Virus record (IMG/VR): IMGVR_UViG_3300031766_000013
Span: 1-45,186 of that record
Reading direction: 5' to 3' (one strand)
Length of the DNA: 45,186 bases
Source of the DNA: a virus
Every line of letters begins with the position of its first letter. Within the stretch, counting starts at the first letter, position 1. The translations under genes were made by a program, and so were the position numbers. The notes under the pieces are model-generated. The model saw only the letters and a program-made list of their open reading frames with translations. It had not been told where the DNA came from and did not search any database. Below are positions 13,961 to 25,600 of the stretch, one piece after another.

Positions 13961-15498
13961 ATAACATCTTTATTAGTACTAAGCACAAGAAAGTTATGCT
14001 TCCCTATAGTGGGAAAGTAGCCGCGCTAATACCCACCGCGCTCACACATGAATGGCAGGATGGTAAGTGGCTATCAGTACCACACAGCGTTGAGGAAACA
14101 AAGCTACTCAATAACATAGGGTACGAAGTTCCTTCTCCTATACTCAGCCAGTATGGGTGGTCAGGCGTTAAGGCTTTTGATACTCAGATATCTACCGCCG
14201 CCATGCTGGTTAGTAGTAAGCGTGGGTACGTACTTAATAGTATCGGTACGGGTAAAACATGTGCCGCCCTATTTGCCTACGACTTCCTTCGGGAGCAAGG
14301 GGTAGTAAAGAAGTGCCTAGTTGTTGCGCCTCTGTCTACACTCACCTCGGTATGGGAGCGTGAAGTATTTACTAGGTTCAATCATCTTGAATGCATAAGC
14401 CTGTTCGGTACTAAGGCTAAGAGAGCTAAGCTGCTACAAGTGCCCGCTGACATATACGTTATAAACCATGACGGCATAGCTGTGATAAGGGATGAACTAG
14501 CCGCGATGAATTTCGATGTAGTAATCATAGACGAGCTGGCTATATACCGCAACGCTGGTACTAAGCGGTGGAAACTTCTTCAGCCTCTTGTTAGCGCAGC
14601 TAAGTACGCATGGGGTATGACGGGCGCACCGACACCTAATGAACCTACTGATGCGTGGGGACAGGTTAGGTTGCTAACACCAGAAAGAGTTTCATATAGC
14701 GGGCGTGCCTTCAAAGCTAAGGTTATGCGTCAGGTCAGTACATTCAGATGGATAGCCAGACCAGAGGCATATGATGTAGTGCATGAAGCAATGCAGCCAG
14801 CAGTCAGGTATACCCGTGACGACAGCTTCGACATGCCACCCACCACATACGGCTACCGCAGTATAGATATGACAAAGGAGCAGGAAACAGCATACAAGGC
14901 TATGATGAGTAGCTATGCAGTGGAGGTTCGTGAGAAGAAGATAACAGCAGCTAATGAAGGCGTAAAGATTTCTAAGATGTTACAGATAGCATCGGGATTT
15001 ATATATGGGCATGACGGAGTACGTAAGATTATTAAGAGCAACCCTAGGTTCAAGCTCTTAATAGAGATGATAAGAGAATCCGATGAGAAGGTTATTGTCT
15101 TCACCCCGTTCAAGTTTTCTGTTACTATGATTGGTACAGTTTTGGAGCAGTACTTCACTGTTGATTCTATCAGCGGTGAAACACCCAAAGCAGAAAGAGA
15201 TAGAATATTTACATCGTTCCAACAGAGTATGCATCCAAAGGTATTAGTAGCACACCCCGGTTGTATGGCTCATGGTATTACATTGACCAAGGCAGATACT
15301 GTCATTTGGTTCGCACCTGTATGGTCAACAGAAATATATGAGCAGGCTTGCGGACGTATTACAAGGGCAGGGCAAGACAAGCACACGCACATCCTGCACA
15401 TCGTTGGCTCTAAGGTCGAGGAGAAGATATACAAACGACTTGAGGGTAAGCAGAAGTGTCAGGGAATACTGTTAGACATGTTTAAGGAGGCAACATAA
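13957..15498 (+). CDS. SNF2-type superfamily 2 helicase (513 aa)
   Basis: Helicase motifs in order: GTGKT near residue 98 (motif I), DELA near 192 (motif II), TGAPTPN near 220 (motif III), a second RecA-like domain from about 360, and QACGRITRAGQ near 462-472 (motif VI). The arrangement is that of phage SNF2/DEAD-like helicases, which translocate on DNA and may remodel forks or branched DNA. The neighbouring nucleases suggest a shared role in recombination-dependent replication. It overlaps the previous and next genes by four bases and one base, so it is co-translated. Confidence 0.92.
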   Translation: MNNIFISTKHKKVMLPYSGKVAALIPTALTHEWQDGKWLSVPHSVEETKLLNNIGYEVPSPILSQYGWSGVKAFDTQISTAAMLVSSKRGYVLNSIGTGKTCAALFAYDFLREQGVVKKCLVVAPLSTLTSVWEREVFTRFNHLECISLFGTKAKRAKLLQVPADIYVINHDGIAVIRDELAAMNFDVVIIDELAIYRNAGTKRWKLLQPLVSAAKYAWGMTGAPTPNEPTDAWGQVRLLTPERVSYSGRAFKAKVMRQVSTFRWIARPEAYDVVHEAMQPAVRYTRDDSFDMPPTTYGYRSIDMTKEQETAYKAMMSSYAVEVREKKITAANEGVKISKMLQIASGFIYGHDGVRKIIKSNPRFKLLIEMIRESDEKVIVFTPFKFSVTMIGTVLEQYFTVDSISGETPKAERDRIFTSFQQSMHPKVLVAHPGCMAHGITLTKADTVIWFAPVWSTEIYEQACGRITRAGQDKHTHILHIVGSKVEEKIYKRLEGKQKCQGILLDMFKEAT

Positions 15499-15884
15499 TG
15501 GCTACGCTAGACCAAGCTATAACTAGCTATATAAAACTACGTGAAGAGAAGGAAACAATCGCACGAAGGCACAAGGATGAACTCTGTGCCATTAACGAGA
15601 AGATGAAGCTTATAGAGAAGTGGACAAGCCGCGAACTAAATAAGCAGGGGCTGGAAGAGTCACGTAACTCAGCCGGTAGTGTCTTCTTTAGCAACGCAGA
15701 CACATGCAAAGTTGTTGACAAGGATGCTTTCCTTTCCTTCGTCACTACTACAGGACAGTTTGAGTTGATGGAAGTAAAGGCTAGTAAGGTAGTTGTGCGT
15801 GATTTCATGCAGAACTCTGGCGAGATACCAGCCGGTATCGAGTTTAAATCAGCGGACGTTATCCGCTTTCGGAGGAAATCCTAA
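15498..15884 (+). CDS. Conserved phage protein of unknown function (128 aa)
   Basis: The N-terminal half (residues 1-50) is a charged coiled coil (KLREEKETIARRHKDEL). The C-terminal half is a small alpha/beta domain ending in PAGIEF...IRFRRKS. I know this shape from many phage replication operons, where it sits beside the ssDNA-binding protein, but no function is established to my knowledge. The start shares the A of the previous stop (TAATG), with AAGGAG just upstream, and the stop again overlaps the next ATG. Confidence 0.75.
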   Translation: MATLDQAITSYIKLREEKETIARRHKDELCAINEKMKLIEKWTSRELNKQGLEESRNSAGSVFFSNADTCKVVDKDAFLSFVTTTGQFELMEVKASKVVVRDFMQNSGEIPAGIEFKSADVIRFRRKS

Positions 15885-16885
15885 TGAGTGAAGTAATAAA
15901 ATTTGATAATTCAGTACCCGCAGTACTTCGGGATGCGTTTAAGATTGATGACAACGATGCCCTTAGCTCTGGCTTAAGTGGCGGCTTCAGTGTTCTGTCA
16001 ATCAAGGGCAGTCGGTTCCGTATTAAGTACGCTGGTGACGAGCATCTTATCACTGATGCAAACGGCGACCCTAAGATGTCGCTTGAGGTAGTGTTGGTTA
16101 AGGCTTCAGACTACGTAGCTAAAACTTACTACGAAGGTGTCTTCTCTGAAAGCTCAGCAGGAGAACCTGACTGCTTTAGTCTTGATGGTGTGAAGCCATC
16201 AAGCCGCTCACCGAGTAAGCAAGCTGAGCTGTGCGGTATCTGCCCTAAGGGTAAGTGGGGCAGCAAGATAAATGCTGACGGTAAAGAAACTAAAGCATGT
16301 TCTGATTCCCGCCGAGTGATAGTAGTACCCGCTAACGACATAACTAACGAGCAGTTCGGTGGTCCACTGCTACTACGTATACCTGTTATGTCACTTGGTG
16401 ACTTAGGTACATACGGTAAAGCTATGAAGGCTAAGGGGTTTCCATACAACACAGTAGTAACTCGACTTTCGTTTGACCCTGATGTGCCTTACCCTAAGAT
16501 GATGTTCAAAGCTGTCCGAGCGCTGGAAGAATCAGAGGCTGTTGAACTTATTAAGCACTTCTCTGAAGGCAACATCGACAAGATGTTAATGGACGAGAGA
16601 GAAGTAACTAAGGCTACCGCTGATAAAGTTTCTGGCATGGACTCAGCACCGGAAGTTAAGAAGACTGTGGATACCGACTTCGATGTGCCAGTCAGTACCC
16701 CAGCAGCTAAGAAGAAAGCTAAGACAGCTAAGAAGGTAGCCGCTAAGAAGGTGTCGCCGCGCAAAATTGAAGCGCAGCCTGACGTTGAAGAGGTGGATGA
16801 CGCGCCCAAGGCTATGTCTGTAGAGACTACGGACGATGAGCTTGATGGGGAGCTTGACGCGCTGTTCGGTGGCATGGAAGACTAG
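15884..16885 (+). CDS. Probable single-stranded DNA-binding protein (333 aa)
   Basis: Residues 1-220 form the core. Cysteines at about 98, 117, 120 and 139 (CG.CP then ACSDSRR) could bind zinc, as in several phage ssDNA-binding proteins. After a lysine/alanine-rich linker (residues about 265-290) the protein ends in a strongly acidic tail (DDELDGELDALFGGMED). Such a tail is the usual partner-docking feature of ssDNA-binding proteins. Position between a helicase and a primase-helicase agrees. GGAGG at about 15872 and the TAATG overlap support the start. Direct fold assignment would need a structure prediction. Confidence 0.75.
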   Translation: MSEVIKFDNSVPAVLRDAFKIDDNDALSSGLSGGFSVLSIKGSRFRIKYAGDEHLITDANGDPKMSLEVVLVKASDYVAKTYYEGVFSESSAGEPDCFSLDGVKPSSRSPSKQAELCGICPKGKWGSKINADGKETKACSDSRRVIVVPANDITNEQFGGPLLLRIPVMSLGDLGTYGKAMKAKGFPYNTVVTRLSFDPDVPYPKMMFKAVRALEESEAVELIKHFSEGNIDKMLMDEREVTKATADKVSGMDSAPEVKKTVDTDFDVPVSTPAAKKKAKTAKKVAAKKVSPRKIEAQPDVEEVDDAPKAMSVETTDDELDGELDALFGGMED

Positions 16886-16900
16886 AGGAACTAACAGTTT

Positions 16901-16932
16901 GGGGCTGCTTAACTCAATGGAGGGGCAGCCCC
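16901..16932 (+). other. Hairpin between ssDNA-binding and primase genes
   Basis: GGGGCTGC (16901-16908) is the exact complement of GCAGCCCC (16925-16932) around a 16-base loop. No T-run follows, so full termination is unlikely. It may protect the upstream message or act as a processing site. Confidence 0.5.
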
Positions 16933-16956
16933 TACCCTGCACTTAAGGAGATAGGG

Positions 16957-19668
16957 ATGGAGACAAGGAGATTTCTTCAGCGGGTACTGCCCGTCAAAGG
17001 AACACAATATTACGGTGCTGCTGGAGATGCTAATAGTTTTAGGCAAAGCGCACCACTAACTAACATAGATGCTCTTGTTACATACATAGACCAACAGGAT
17101 GGTAATGACAAGAATGTATACTTTGCTACTGGTACTTACAGTGGTGAACGTAAGAAGAATAGCGCCGAGCATAAGCGCTGCCTATATGTAGACATAGACT
17201 GTGGGGTTTCTAAGGACTACCAAACTAAGGGCGCAGCTATAGGCGCATTCAAGACTTTCCTAAGCACTACAGGCTTCCTCCCACCCAGCATAACCGTTGA
17301 TAGTGGTAACGGCATACACGCCTATTGGGTATTCAATGAGGACATAGCGCCCGACAAGTGGCAAGTTATGGCTGACGCACTCAAAGAACTGTGCCTAGAT
17401 AACGACCTGAGAATTGACCCCACTGTTACAGCTGACAGCGCACGTATACTCCGAGTACCTAACACACGTAACTGGAAAGACCCTACCAAACCAAAAGGCG
17501 TTAAGGTACTAGGCTCACAAAAAGCTGACATACCCCTTGCTGATATGCAAGCCGCGCTGATGCTGTTCTCTGGCTCTAGTGCTGTCGATATGTTAGCCGG
17601 TACTGTTAAGGACATACACCTTGGTAAGCCACTACTAACTAAAGTTGAGAGGAAATACTACGCGGGTACAGCCATAAGTAACTGTGAGGTACTCAAAGAA
17701 TCAGTACGCACCAGTGGAGCTGACCAATCTCAGGAACTGTGGGCGCTACAGCTACAAGTATTGTCATTCGCTGAAGATGGTGCTGACTATATACATGAGA
17801 TATCTGAGGGGCACGCTAGTTACAGTGAGCGCGAAACCATTGCTAAGTTTAATGAGAAGCAAACGGCGCGTAAAGAAAGCTCTGTTCTAGGACCAGCTAA
17901 GTGCACTCTATTCGAGCAGCATATGCCAGAAGCCTGCGCCAAGTGCAAGTTTAAAGGTAAGCAGTACTCACCTGTACATATAATCCCCGAAGAAGATGGC
18001 TTCGCTGATGGTTGGCGAGCTAACGAGAATGGTATATCCCATAAGATAGGTGTGGAAGATGAGGATGGGTCTGTATCATGGCAGTGGGAGAAGGTTTCTA
18101 GCCTCCACGTATTGGGTATGGATGTAGAGATGCGGGTAGAGAGTAACGGTGATGCAGAAAAAATCTGTGCTATAACATGGAAACATAACAGCGGGGATAT
18201 TATGCGTACCGCAGTACCTATGAAAGCCCTAGGTACAAGGTCGGACCACTACAATAACTTCATAGCCCTAGGGCTTGAGCATGTAAAAAGTAACAACGCT
18301 AAGCTAATTCGGGATTTCTTTATGAGCTATCTATCTAAGATGAACAGTAGCCGCGCTAGACCCACAAGAGCTATAACAGCCATGGGTTGGGCTGGTGATA
18401 ACTTTCACTTGCCTGAAGTTAGGATAACGCCCAAAGGTCAAGAGCCTTACTCACTAGGTAGCGCCTCGCTTGCGTTAGCGTATAAGCCTGTTGGTGATAG
18501 AGATGTATGGATATCCCTAGCCAAGCACGTTAACGGAGAGGGTCTACCCACTGCTGACATAGGCATACTGTCTGGCTTCGCTGCGCCGCTGGTTGTTTTC
18601 ACTGAGGTGGACGCGGCTGTACTCTCCCTTAACTCGCCTAAGAGTGGTAGTGGTAAGACCACATCTATGCGTATGGGTCAGTCAATATGGGGCAACCTAA
18701 AGACTGGTATGGGTAGTACTAGGGACACAACAACATCTATGTCCTCTAGGCTAGCTACTTTAGGCTCCCTTCCGGGCTACTTAGATGACTTAAGGTTCGA
18801 TAAGGACCCTAAGGGTCAGGTAGATATGGTCTATGGATTCACAGCAGGTCGAGACAGAGGTAGGGCTACTACTGATGGTAGCTTGAAAGAGACTGCAGAA
18901 TGGCGAACGATGATAACGATTTCATCTAACGAAGGTGTGGCTGACCGTATGTCTCACTATAATAATACGGACGCTACATCTTATAGGCTATTTGAGGTGG
19001 ACGTACCAACACTACCGGAAGGTACTAAGCCTATCAACGATGCCCTACTCAGGGAAAACTACGGCATCGTGGGTGTTGAGTACGCTGAGTACTTAGTGAA
19101 CAACAAGAAGGCTATAGCGACTGCTTACGATAAAGTACGGGCTGACTTAGCCAGCAAGATTGGCTACGCTGAGGGACCTGAGAGGTTTTGGCTTGCCACT
19201 ATGAGTACGCTGCTTCTATCTGGATACCTAGCGAACAAGCTGGGCTTTACCTGTGTAGACTTAAGCGCCCTTAAGAATTTCTTAATCGCTAGCTATAAGG
19301 CTCAGCAGCGCCGCACATCACAGATTACTACGGGTAGCATGACCTTCGAGAGCTGCATAGAGAGGTTCCTAAGGGACAACCGAGATGGTCTTGTAATAGT
19401 TGACGAGATAGCCTCGCGAGGAGTGCCTTGGGGCATGGCTAACGCTGATAACATACGCGGTAAGGTGCTAGGCTCAATTAATAAAGACAGCACTAAGCTG
19501 CGTGTATGTAAGTCTGAGCTGCTTGATTGGACAAGAAGGGTCGGTATCAGTAACACCATGGTACTCGATGGGCTTGAAGCCAGAGAGATATCCCCCAGAA
19601 AATGCAACTACTCTGGTGGTATGGCTGGCACATCGGACCGTAGCCTATGCTACGACATACCTCTATAG
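16957..19668 (+). CDS. Primase-helicase: RepB/AEP-like primase plus DUF927-like ATPase (903 aa)
   Basis: The N-terminal domain shows YVDID near residue 78, SGNGIHAYW near 115 and RILRVPNTRN near 163, the motifs of RepB/prim-pol-type primases. A cysteine cluster (C..HMPEACAKCKF, about 315-330) could bind zinc. The C-terminal ATPase has Walker A PKSGSGKTT near 560 and YLDDLRF near 607, as in DUF927-type helicases. The protein would thus prime and unwind at the fork for the family A polymerase. AAGGAG precedes the start. The stop abuts the stop of the convergent giant gene with no spacer. Confidence 0.88.
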   Translation: METRRFLQRVLPVKGTQYYGAAGDANSFRQSAPLTNIDALVTYIDQQDGNDKNVYFATGTYSGERKKNSAEHKRCLYVDIDCGVSKDYQTKGAAIGAFKTFLSTTGFLPPSITVDSGNGIHAYWVFNEDIAPDKWQVMADALKELCLDNDLRIDPTVTADSARILRVPNTRNWKDPTKPKGVKVLGSQKADIPLADMQAALMLFSGSSAVDMLAGTVKDIHLGKPLLTKVERKYYAGTAISNCEVLKESVRTSGADQSQELWALQLQVLSFAEDGADYIHEISEGHASYSERETIAKFNEKQTARKESSVLGPAKCTLFEQHMPEACAKCKFKGKQYSPVHIIPEEDGFADGWRANENGISHKIGVEDEDGSVSWQWEKVSSLHVLGMDVEMRVESNGDAEKICAITWKHNSGDIMRTAVPMKALGTRSDHYNNFIALGLEHVKSNNAKLIRDFFMSYLSKMNSSRARPTRAITAMGWAGDNFHLPEVRITPKGQEPYSLGSASLALAYKPVGDRDVWISLAKHVNGEGLPTADIGILSGFAAPLVVFTEVDAAVLSLNSPKSGSGKTTSMRMGQSIWGNLKTGMGSTRDTTTSMSSRLATLGSLPGYLDDLRFDKDPKGQVDMVYGFTAGRDRGRATTDGSLKETAEWRTMITISSNEGVADRMSHYNNTDATSYRLFEVDVPTLPEGTKPINDALLRENYGIVGVEYAEYLVNNKKAIATAYDKVRADLASKIGYAEGPERFWLATMSTLLLSGYLANKLGFTCVDLSALKNFLIASYKAQQRRTSQITTGSMTFESCIERFLRDNRDGLVIVDEIASRGVPWGMANADNIRGKVLGSINKDSTKLRVCKSELLDWTRRVGISNTMVLDGLEAREISPRKCNYSGGMAGTSDRSLCYDIPL

Positions 19669-22600
19669 CTATTCTTCGTCACTAAAAAGACCACGAATCT
19701 CTCTAGCTTCTGGACTATTAACCGCAGGCAAACCTCCGCGTGCTAAGTTGGCAGCTTTTTTACTGGCGGCTACTTGTCTGCCGGGATAAGTAATCCTAGC
19801 GTAGCTTGGGGCTTTTTTATTGAAGGCTTGGATAGCGGCGGCGACTCTATACCTGTCTATCTTTGTCTCAGCCATACGGAAATCCTTTAGAATCGAGGCT
19901 TTCTTCTCTGACCAATACCTCTTAGTGTTTTGGAACTGGTACTTCTCTTTAGATATCTCTGAGTTTCTTCCCGGCATAAGCCCCGCCGTACGAACAGCAG
20001 CAGTGGCTATCTTCTTAGGAGTAGAAGTTATTGGCTGACCTACCAGCGTACCCTTGTTGTCAGTAGGTCCATCAAAATCTACAGCTGCTTTAGCTAAGTT
20101 ACGTAGCATTGCTACAGGTATAAATTGCGTAGCTGCCTTACCAATTTCACCCTCAACCAAATAGTTGTAAGACTTAAATCCTGCTTCTACCATACTGCCC
20201 GGTGCGCCAGCCAATCCCATAAGAAGGGACTCCGCTTCGTCATTCTTTGGTAGGTTATATCTACCACTTAGCATTAAGTTGTTAAGTCCTAAGCGGTCAC
20301 TAATATTGAAGTCCCATCCGTCAGGCAGTAGCATTCCGGGTCCGTACATTATCCCCTTGAACACCTTAAGTGGGATGCCAAACTTCTTCGACCACCTACG
20401 CATGCGAGTCTCTAGGTCTTCGTCATCATCAATAAGGTCAACAGCATCAGCCATCTTCATAACCATTGCCATGAGAATCCTTACAGGCTCTACCATTACA
20501 CCACCAGCAACACCTGCTGCTAACGTATGCGTCAGAGCCATATACCCTAGAGTTTTATAGCCCTCTTCTTTTGGTGCTTTAACTAGGTTGTAAGCTACCA
20601 TCTGGTACACACTTAGGGGGAACATCTTGAACATGGTCACAGATTTCAAAACCCCACCGAGTGCTTGAGACTTCATCCAATCTGGACGGTTAACCTGTGA
20701 GTAATCGAACTGTGTCTGCCTAACCATCTGGTCTATGTGGTCTATATTATCGCCATCCTTATAGCCGCTCATTTCAGCAGCAGCAAGAGCCATAGTAACC
20801 CGATTGATAGTTTCAATAGACGCTGGCAAGAAACGAGCTATGTCTATAGCACCCTGCCACGCACCCTCTGACTCAACGCCACTAGCAGAATCCATCAGCT
20901 CTTGTATGAAAGTACTGTCGATAATATTTCGTTCGACTAACAGCTGGATTAGTTCCCTAGCGTTGAAGTCTCCAGAGTAATTGTCCAGAGATTTTATCAT
21001 GGCGTTGAATGTATTCTCTTCGGAGAAACCACCCTTACCCATCTTAGCGAAGCCTAGCTTCCCATCTACTACAGTTGCTTTAGCAAACGCCTTGTTGGTG
21101 GCAGCGTACGCATCAAGAATTGCACGCCGCGCTGATATTTTCTTGGTATTAAGAGGACTGTTTCCATACTTACCTTGTAGTGCGGGATACCCAAGCAGCC
21201 ATACTTGCGTAGAGTTAAGCAGGCTATACGCAGGGCTAGCAAGGAAGTACATGAAGCCTAACTTACCTATAACCTTACCCGCCACACCAGCAGAGCGTAC
21301 CTTTATGTTGCCAAGTTCTCTCTGCTCAAGCTCAGATAGTAGGTTAGCGCGTTTGACTAGCAAATCAGACCATTCGTCTGTACTTCTTTTTCCAGCGACT
21401 GCTACTATCGCAGGGTTTTCTAAAGAAACTTCATACTCGGTTTTGCTGGAAGCTTTAGTTAGCCTACGCATCTGCGCCCAGAATTCCTCGGACTCAGATA
21501 CATTCTCGGCATCGGCAATTTGCCATGCTGAACTCACGCCATACTCCGCAAACCCGCGCTCCATGTCAGCAACATTTACACCACCCCAGCCTTCCCGTTG
21601 CATTGCTGAAGCGGTGGCTGAGTTATCAGCTAGCATCTTAAGTAGCTGCAGTTCTATGTGTGCTCTTGCATCCTTACCAGCTTGAGTGTTAGAACCGCCG
21701 GTCAAGTCCCTCATAAATACTTCAGCTATTTTTACCAAGTCACCCTTAGCATCATCTTGAACACGCAGCTTCTTCTCAACAGGGTTTACTGTGTATCCCT
21801 TAGCTTCCATCTCTTTACTGAGAGCCTTAGCTTCTTCTAAGGTATTCCGTGTAAGGAAAGCCTGAGCCTCTATAGTTACCGTAGTTCCAACCCGCTCTAT
21901 AGTGTCTCTTCTAGAATCCAGAGTGCCTGAGGAATTGTATTTATCTACTGCAGCTTGAGCCTCTTCTACTGTGTCATACGTAGTAACGTCTTTCTTAACT
22001 CCGTATACGATGAAGTCACCATAACGGCGGAGTGGAAAGTAAGGACCTTCCAGCTTAGATATGTCAACTATACGCTCAACAGTTTCGAGAAGGCTAGCAC
22101 TACCAGCCAGCTCTGGTGGTAGAGAAGCGATTAGTTTTTCCGCTGCCTTAACAGTACGCAGCTTAGAAAAATTATCGATATCTGCCTGAGGTACTCCGTA
22201 GCCGGAGAAATTAAACGACTTGGCTAGCCGTCCCAACAGGGCTTCAACTTTTCTCTGCTGTGAGTCCTTGCTGAATTGTTCCATAGCTGCAACTAGGGAA
22301 GCGGCAGACCTGCCAGTACTGGTAGTCTTAGTACCCAGATACTTATTCGCCTTGTTAATTTCTGAAAGTGCATACTCAAGGCGAGCTACGTAATCAGGCT
22401 TTGCATTCTTTACATCTATGTGGGAGTTCCTCCCCTTACCTAGGGGTGAGTCTGGGTAAATACCCCACATGGTCATGTTCTTCATCTGAGTCATAACCTC
22501 AAGACGAACCTCACTGGGTAACGACCGAAGCTCTGATACTAGATTATTAGACTCCTTCATGTACCTCATGGCAGTGGAGATTTTTCTCTGCTGCACCTTG

Positions 22601-25600
22601 TACCAATCGTGTACAGGATTCACTGGACCATCGACAGTATCCGTTTTAAATATGTCCCCTGCCATAAGCACAAGGTGGTCAAGTGTTGGGGCGCGGCGTA
22701 GAAGATACTTAGCCCCTGTCTTAAGCCATTCTGATTTAGACTTCGCTGAGTTGAACCATGCAGGAATCTTAGTAGGAGGGCTATCCTCAGGTCCGCTTTC
22801 CTCAGGTCCGCTTTCCAAAGATTCTTCCGACTCTTCAAACTCTCCCGAGGTAAACTCCGAAAGTGAAACAACATCAGTGTCATCACCCTCCTCGTACGTA
22901 CCTATAAATTGCTCGGGGTCAGCAGCGTCAGCTACAATCTTATACTGTTTCCTTCCCTCCCTTATCCCTGAAGCGCTTAAGTTACGTGACTTACCCAGCG
23001 CAGCCTGCCACTCCCAGATTGCGTCTCGTACTTCTTGCGAATATTTCTCAGACGTACCTTCCAGCACCTGTTCGGTAGGGTCAGTCGCTGCAGCCTCATC
23101 TACCCAACTATAAGCAGCAGTTAGCAGGTCTGTTGTAGTACTGCTGGTCGAACTCTTAGCACCTATTATTTTTCTAATAAGCTGTAGGGCTAGCTCAAGT
23201 AAGTTACTCATCTTATTCTGGCTACGAACACCTACGGGAACTTCTATGCTAGCCAGCAGTATCTGTAAATTCACATTGCTAAGGACCTCTGCTGCAAACT
23301 CACCAATATCACTAAATGCGTATGCAGTATCATCATTGATACCCGCTTCTGGAGCAGCCTTAAGAGCCAAAGCCATTACTTCGTATAAGCCAGCCGCAGC
23401 TTTTTGGTTTGTTATTTTCTTGCTCCGGGTTAAGCCACCCCCTAGTGACACTGTAAATGCATGCGTAGCCTCATGCAAAAGTGCCTGCATCATTGCTGTA
23501 GCTATGTTTGCATCAGCACTCCCACCTTCAACACCTGCAGCCCGAATTCTCTGGCTCTTTATAAAATCGGAGAAAGGGTTTAGTGAAATATCCCCAGCGC
23601 GACCCGGGGAACGGAAAGTGTACGTTTTAGTGACCTCTGCCCCCCAGCGGGAAAGTCTTCCAAGAGTGTATGGAGAAAGTTCTTTCCCCTTTCTACCGAA
23701 AGTGATTGTGACTGCGGGTAGGTTGTCAATTGACACCTTAAGGATAGCTTTGTAAGGGTGGGTATCAGGCAATGATTCATAAAACTCATTCAGTACTCCT
23801 TTAAGGTCCCTAACGTCACCGTCTTCCGCAAGCTTCAGGTACTTCAGCAGTACCTTCTGAGACTTTTTAGGTATTGATAGATACTTAGTCAGTTTATCTG
23901 AACTAAAGTCCCCTGTGATAATGTTTATTATATGCGGTAGGGACTCATTGGCTTCAGTAGCTGCGACAGCTTCTTCTATCTCTTCTTTAGTAAGTGCCCG
24001 CTCAGTAAGGGGTGCTTCTACCTGTTCAGCAATAGGCTTTTTCTCAGCTTCCTTCTTAGCTGCTGCTTCTTCTTCTTCTTCTTTCTTCTTAGCTGCTGCT
24101 TTCTCAGCGGCTGCTTCCTTAGCGGCTGCTTTCTTAGCGGCTGCTTCCTTCTTCTTAGCGGCTGCTACTTTTTTTTTATCGGCTGCTTCCTTAGCGGCTG
24201 CGGCTGCTTCTTCTTCTTCTTTCTTTTTCTTAGAGGCTGCTATTATTCTCTGAGCTTCAGCGGTAGGCACGGGTGTGTAAGGTCGATAAGCTTCAGGCTC
24301 AGCTTCTGTATCTGTACCTGTATCTGTATCTGTATCTGTACCTGTATCTGTATCTTTACCTACATTCTTATTTAGCTTAGTGTACTTATTAGTAGCTAGT
24401 AGGTCCTCTACTGCAGCAATCTTATTATAAAAGTCTAGTTCAACTGCTTCTCTGCTATCTGAAGTATAGGCAAGACCATCAAGTTTTTTCGCTGCCGCTG
24501 CCGCTTTATTAATAAGGTTATACAGGGCTGCATCAGGTCCCGTAGCGTCTACGTAACCGGCTAGTTCCACCAGCTTACGCATAGCAGCTTTAGTTACCTT
24601 AGTAACATCGCTCGATACAGGACCAACGGTTGAATACTCTACTTCGACATCGCTTACTATTTTTGGAACCTCTTCAACTATTACATCTAATACTTCTACT
24701 CTAGGTGTAGAGTCATCGAGCTTTGGAAAGTAGTTGGTACGTCCATCTGGACCCACTGCAGGCTGAGGCTGGTCTACTTGAGGAGGATAGAGGTCACTGT
24801 CACGTTGTCGCGGCTGGTCTACTACAGGGAAACGCTCTGCTTCTAGCTCAGCCTCTCTCTTCGCCTTTCTTTCTTTATTTTTATTTGCCGCTATTTGTTT
24901 TCGCTGTTTAGGAGTAAGTTGCTTGCCGTCCTTAAACTTCAACCCTGCAGGTTTCTTTTTACCCTTCGCCTTGCGTGCTGCTGCCTTCTGCTTAGCGGCT
25001 CGGCTAGCTTCCCGTTCACTCCTACGAGTGATTGCTGCAATAAGTCTATCCTGAGTCGTTTGCTTTCTAGGCTTACCAGTCGGAGTAACTGCTGTGCTGG
25101 TAACGCCTTCTCTAGCCGCAGCTTTCTCAGCAGCTCTCTTTGCCTTTTTTGAGGACGTTAGGTTTTGTATGTTTACAGTTGGGTCTACATCAGCGAGCGT
25201 GTTAAACACTTGCTCTGCCATTTTTCGATAGTCTTTCCCAACGTCAGCGCCACCCTTACCTCTAGTGTTAGTTTTTGAACCCTTGGCTACCGTGGTTTTA
25301 ATCCCACCATCTGCCTCTGTCTGAGCGCGGCTAGTTCCTGCGAGGCTAGGGTTGGGGTCTACGCCAAGCGACCTAGCCAATGCTTCCAAGGGTTGGTAGT
25401 CGCCCTTTTGTTTTCCTTTACCGAAAGATTCATAGAAGTCTTCCGCTGTAATATCGGTCATCTCCACATCGGCATAGGTTTCAGGTGAATCTAAGGGATA
25501 CTTTTTCTCTGCTTGGAGTAGCGCCACAGCCCTAGCTCTGCTATTCGCTCTAGTTATCGCTTTACCAGTGCCATCATTAGCTTTTGCAACATACTTACGT

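Noticed and set aside
20981-21685. Long plus-strand open frames inside the giant gene (also 22559-23113 and 28190-28702)
   Set aside because: They lie antisense to a continuous 3176-residue gene, have low-complexity composition and no ribosome sites. They are by-products of its codon use.
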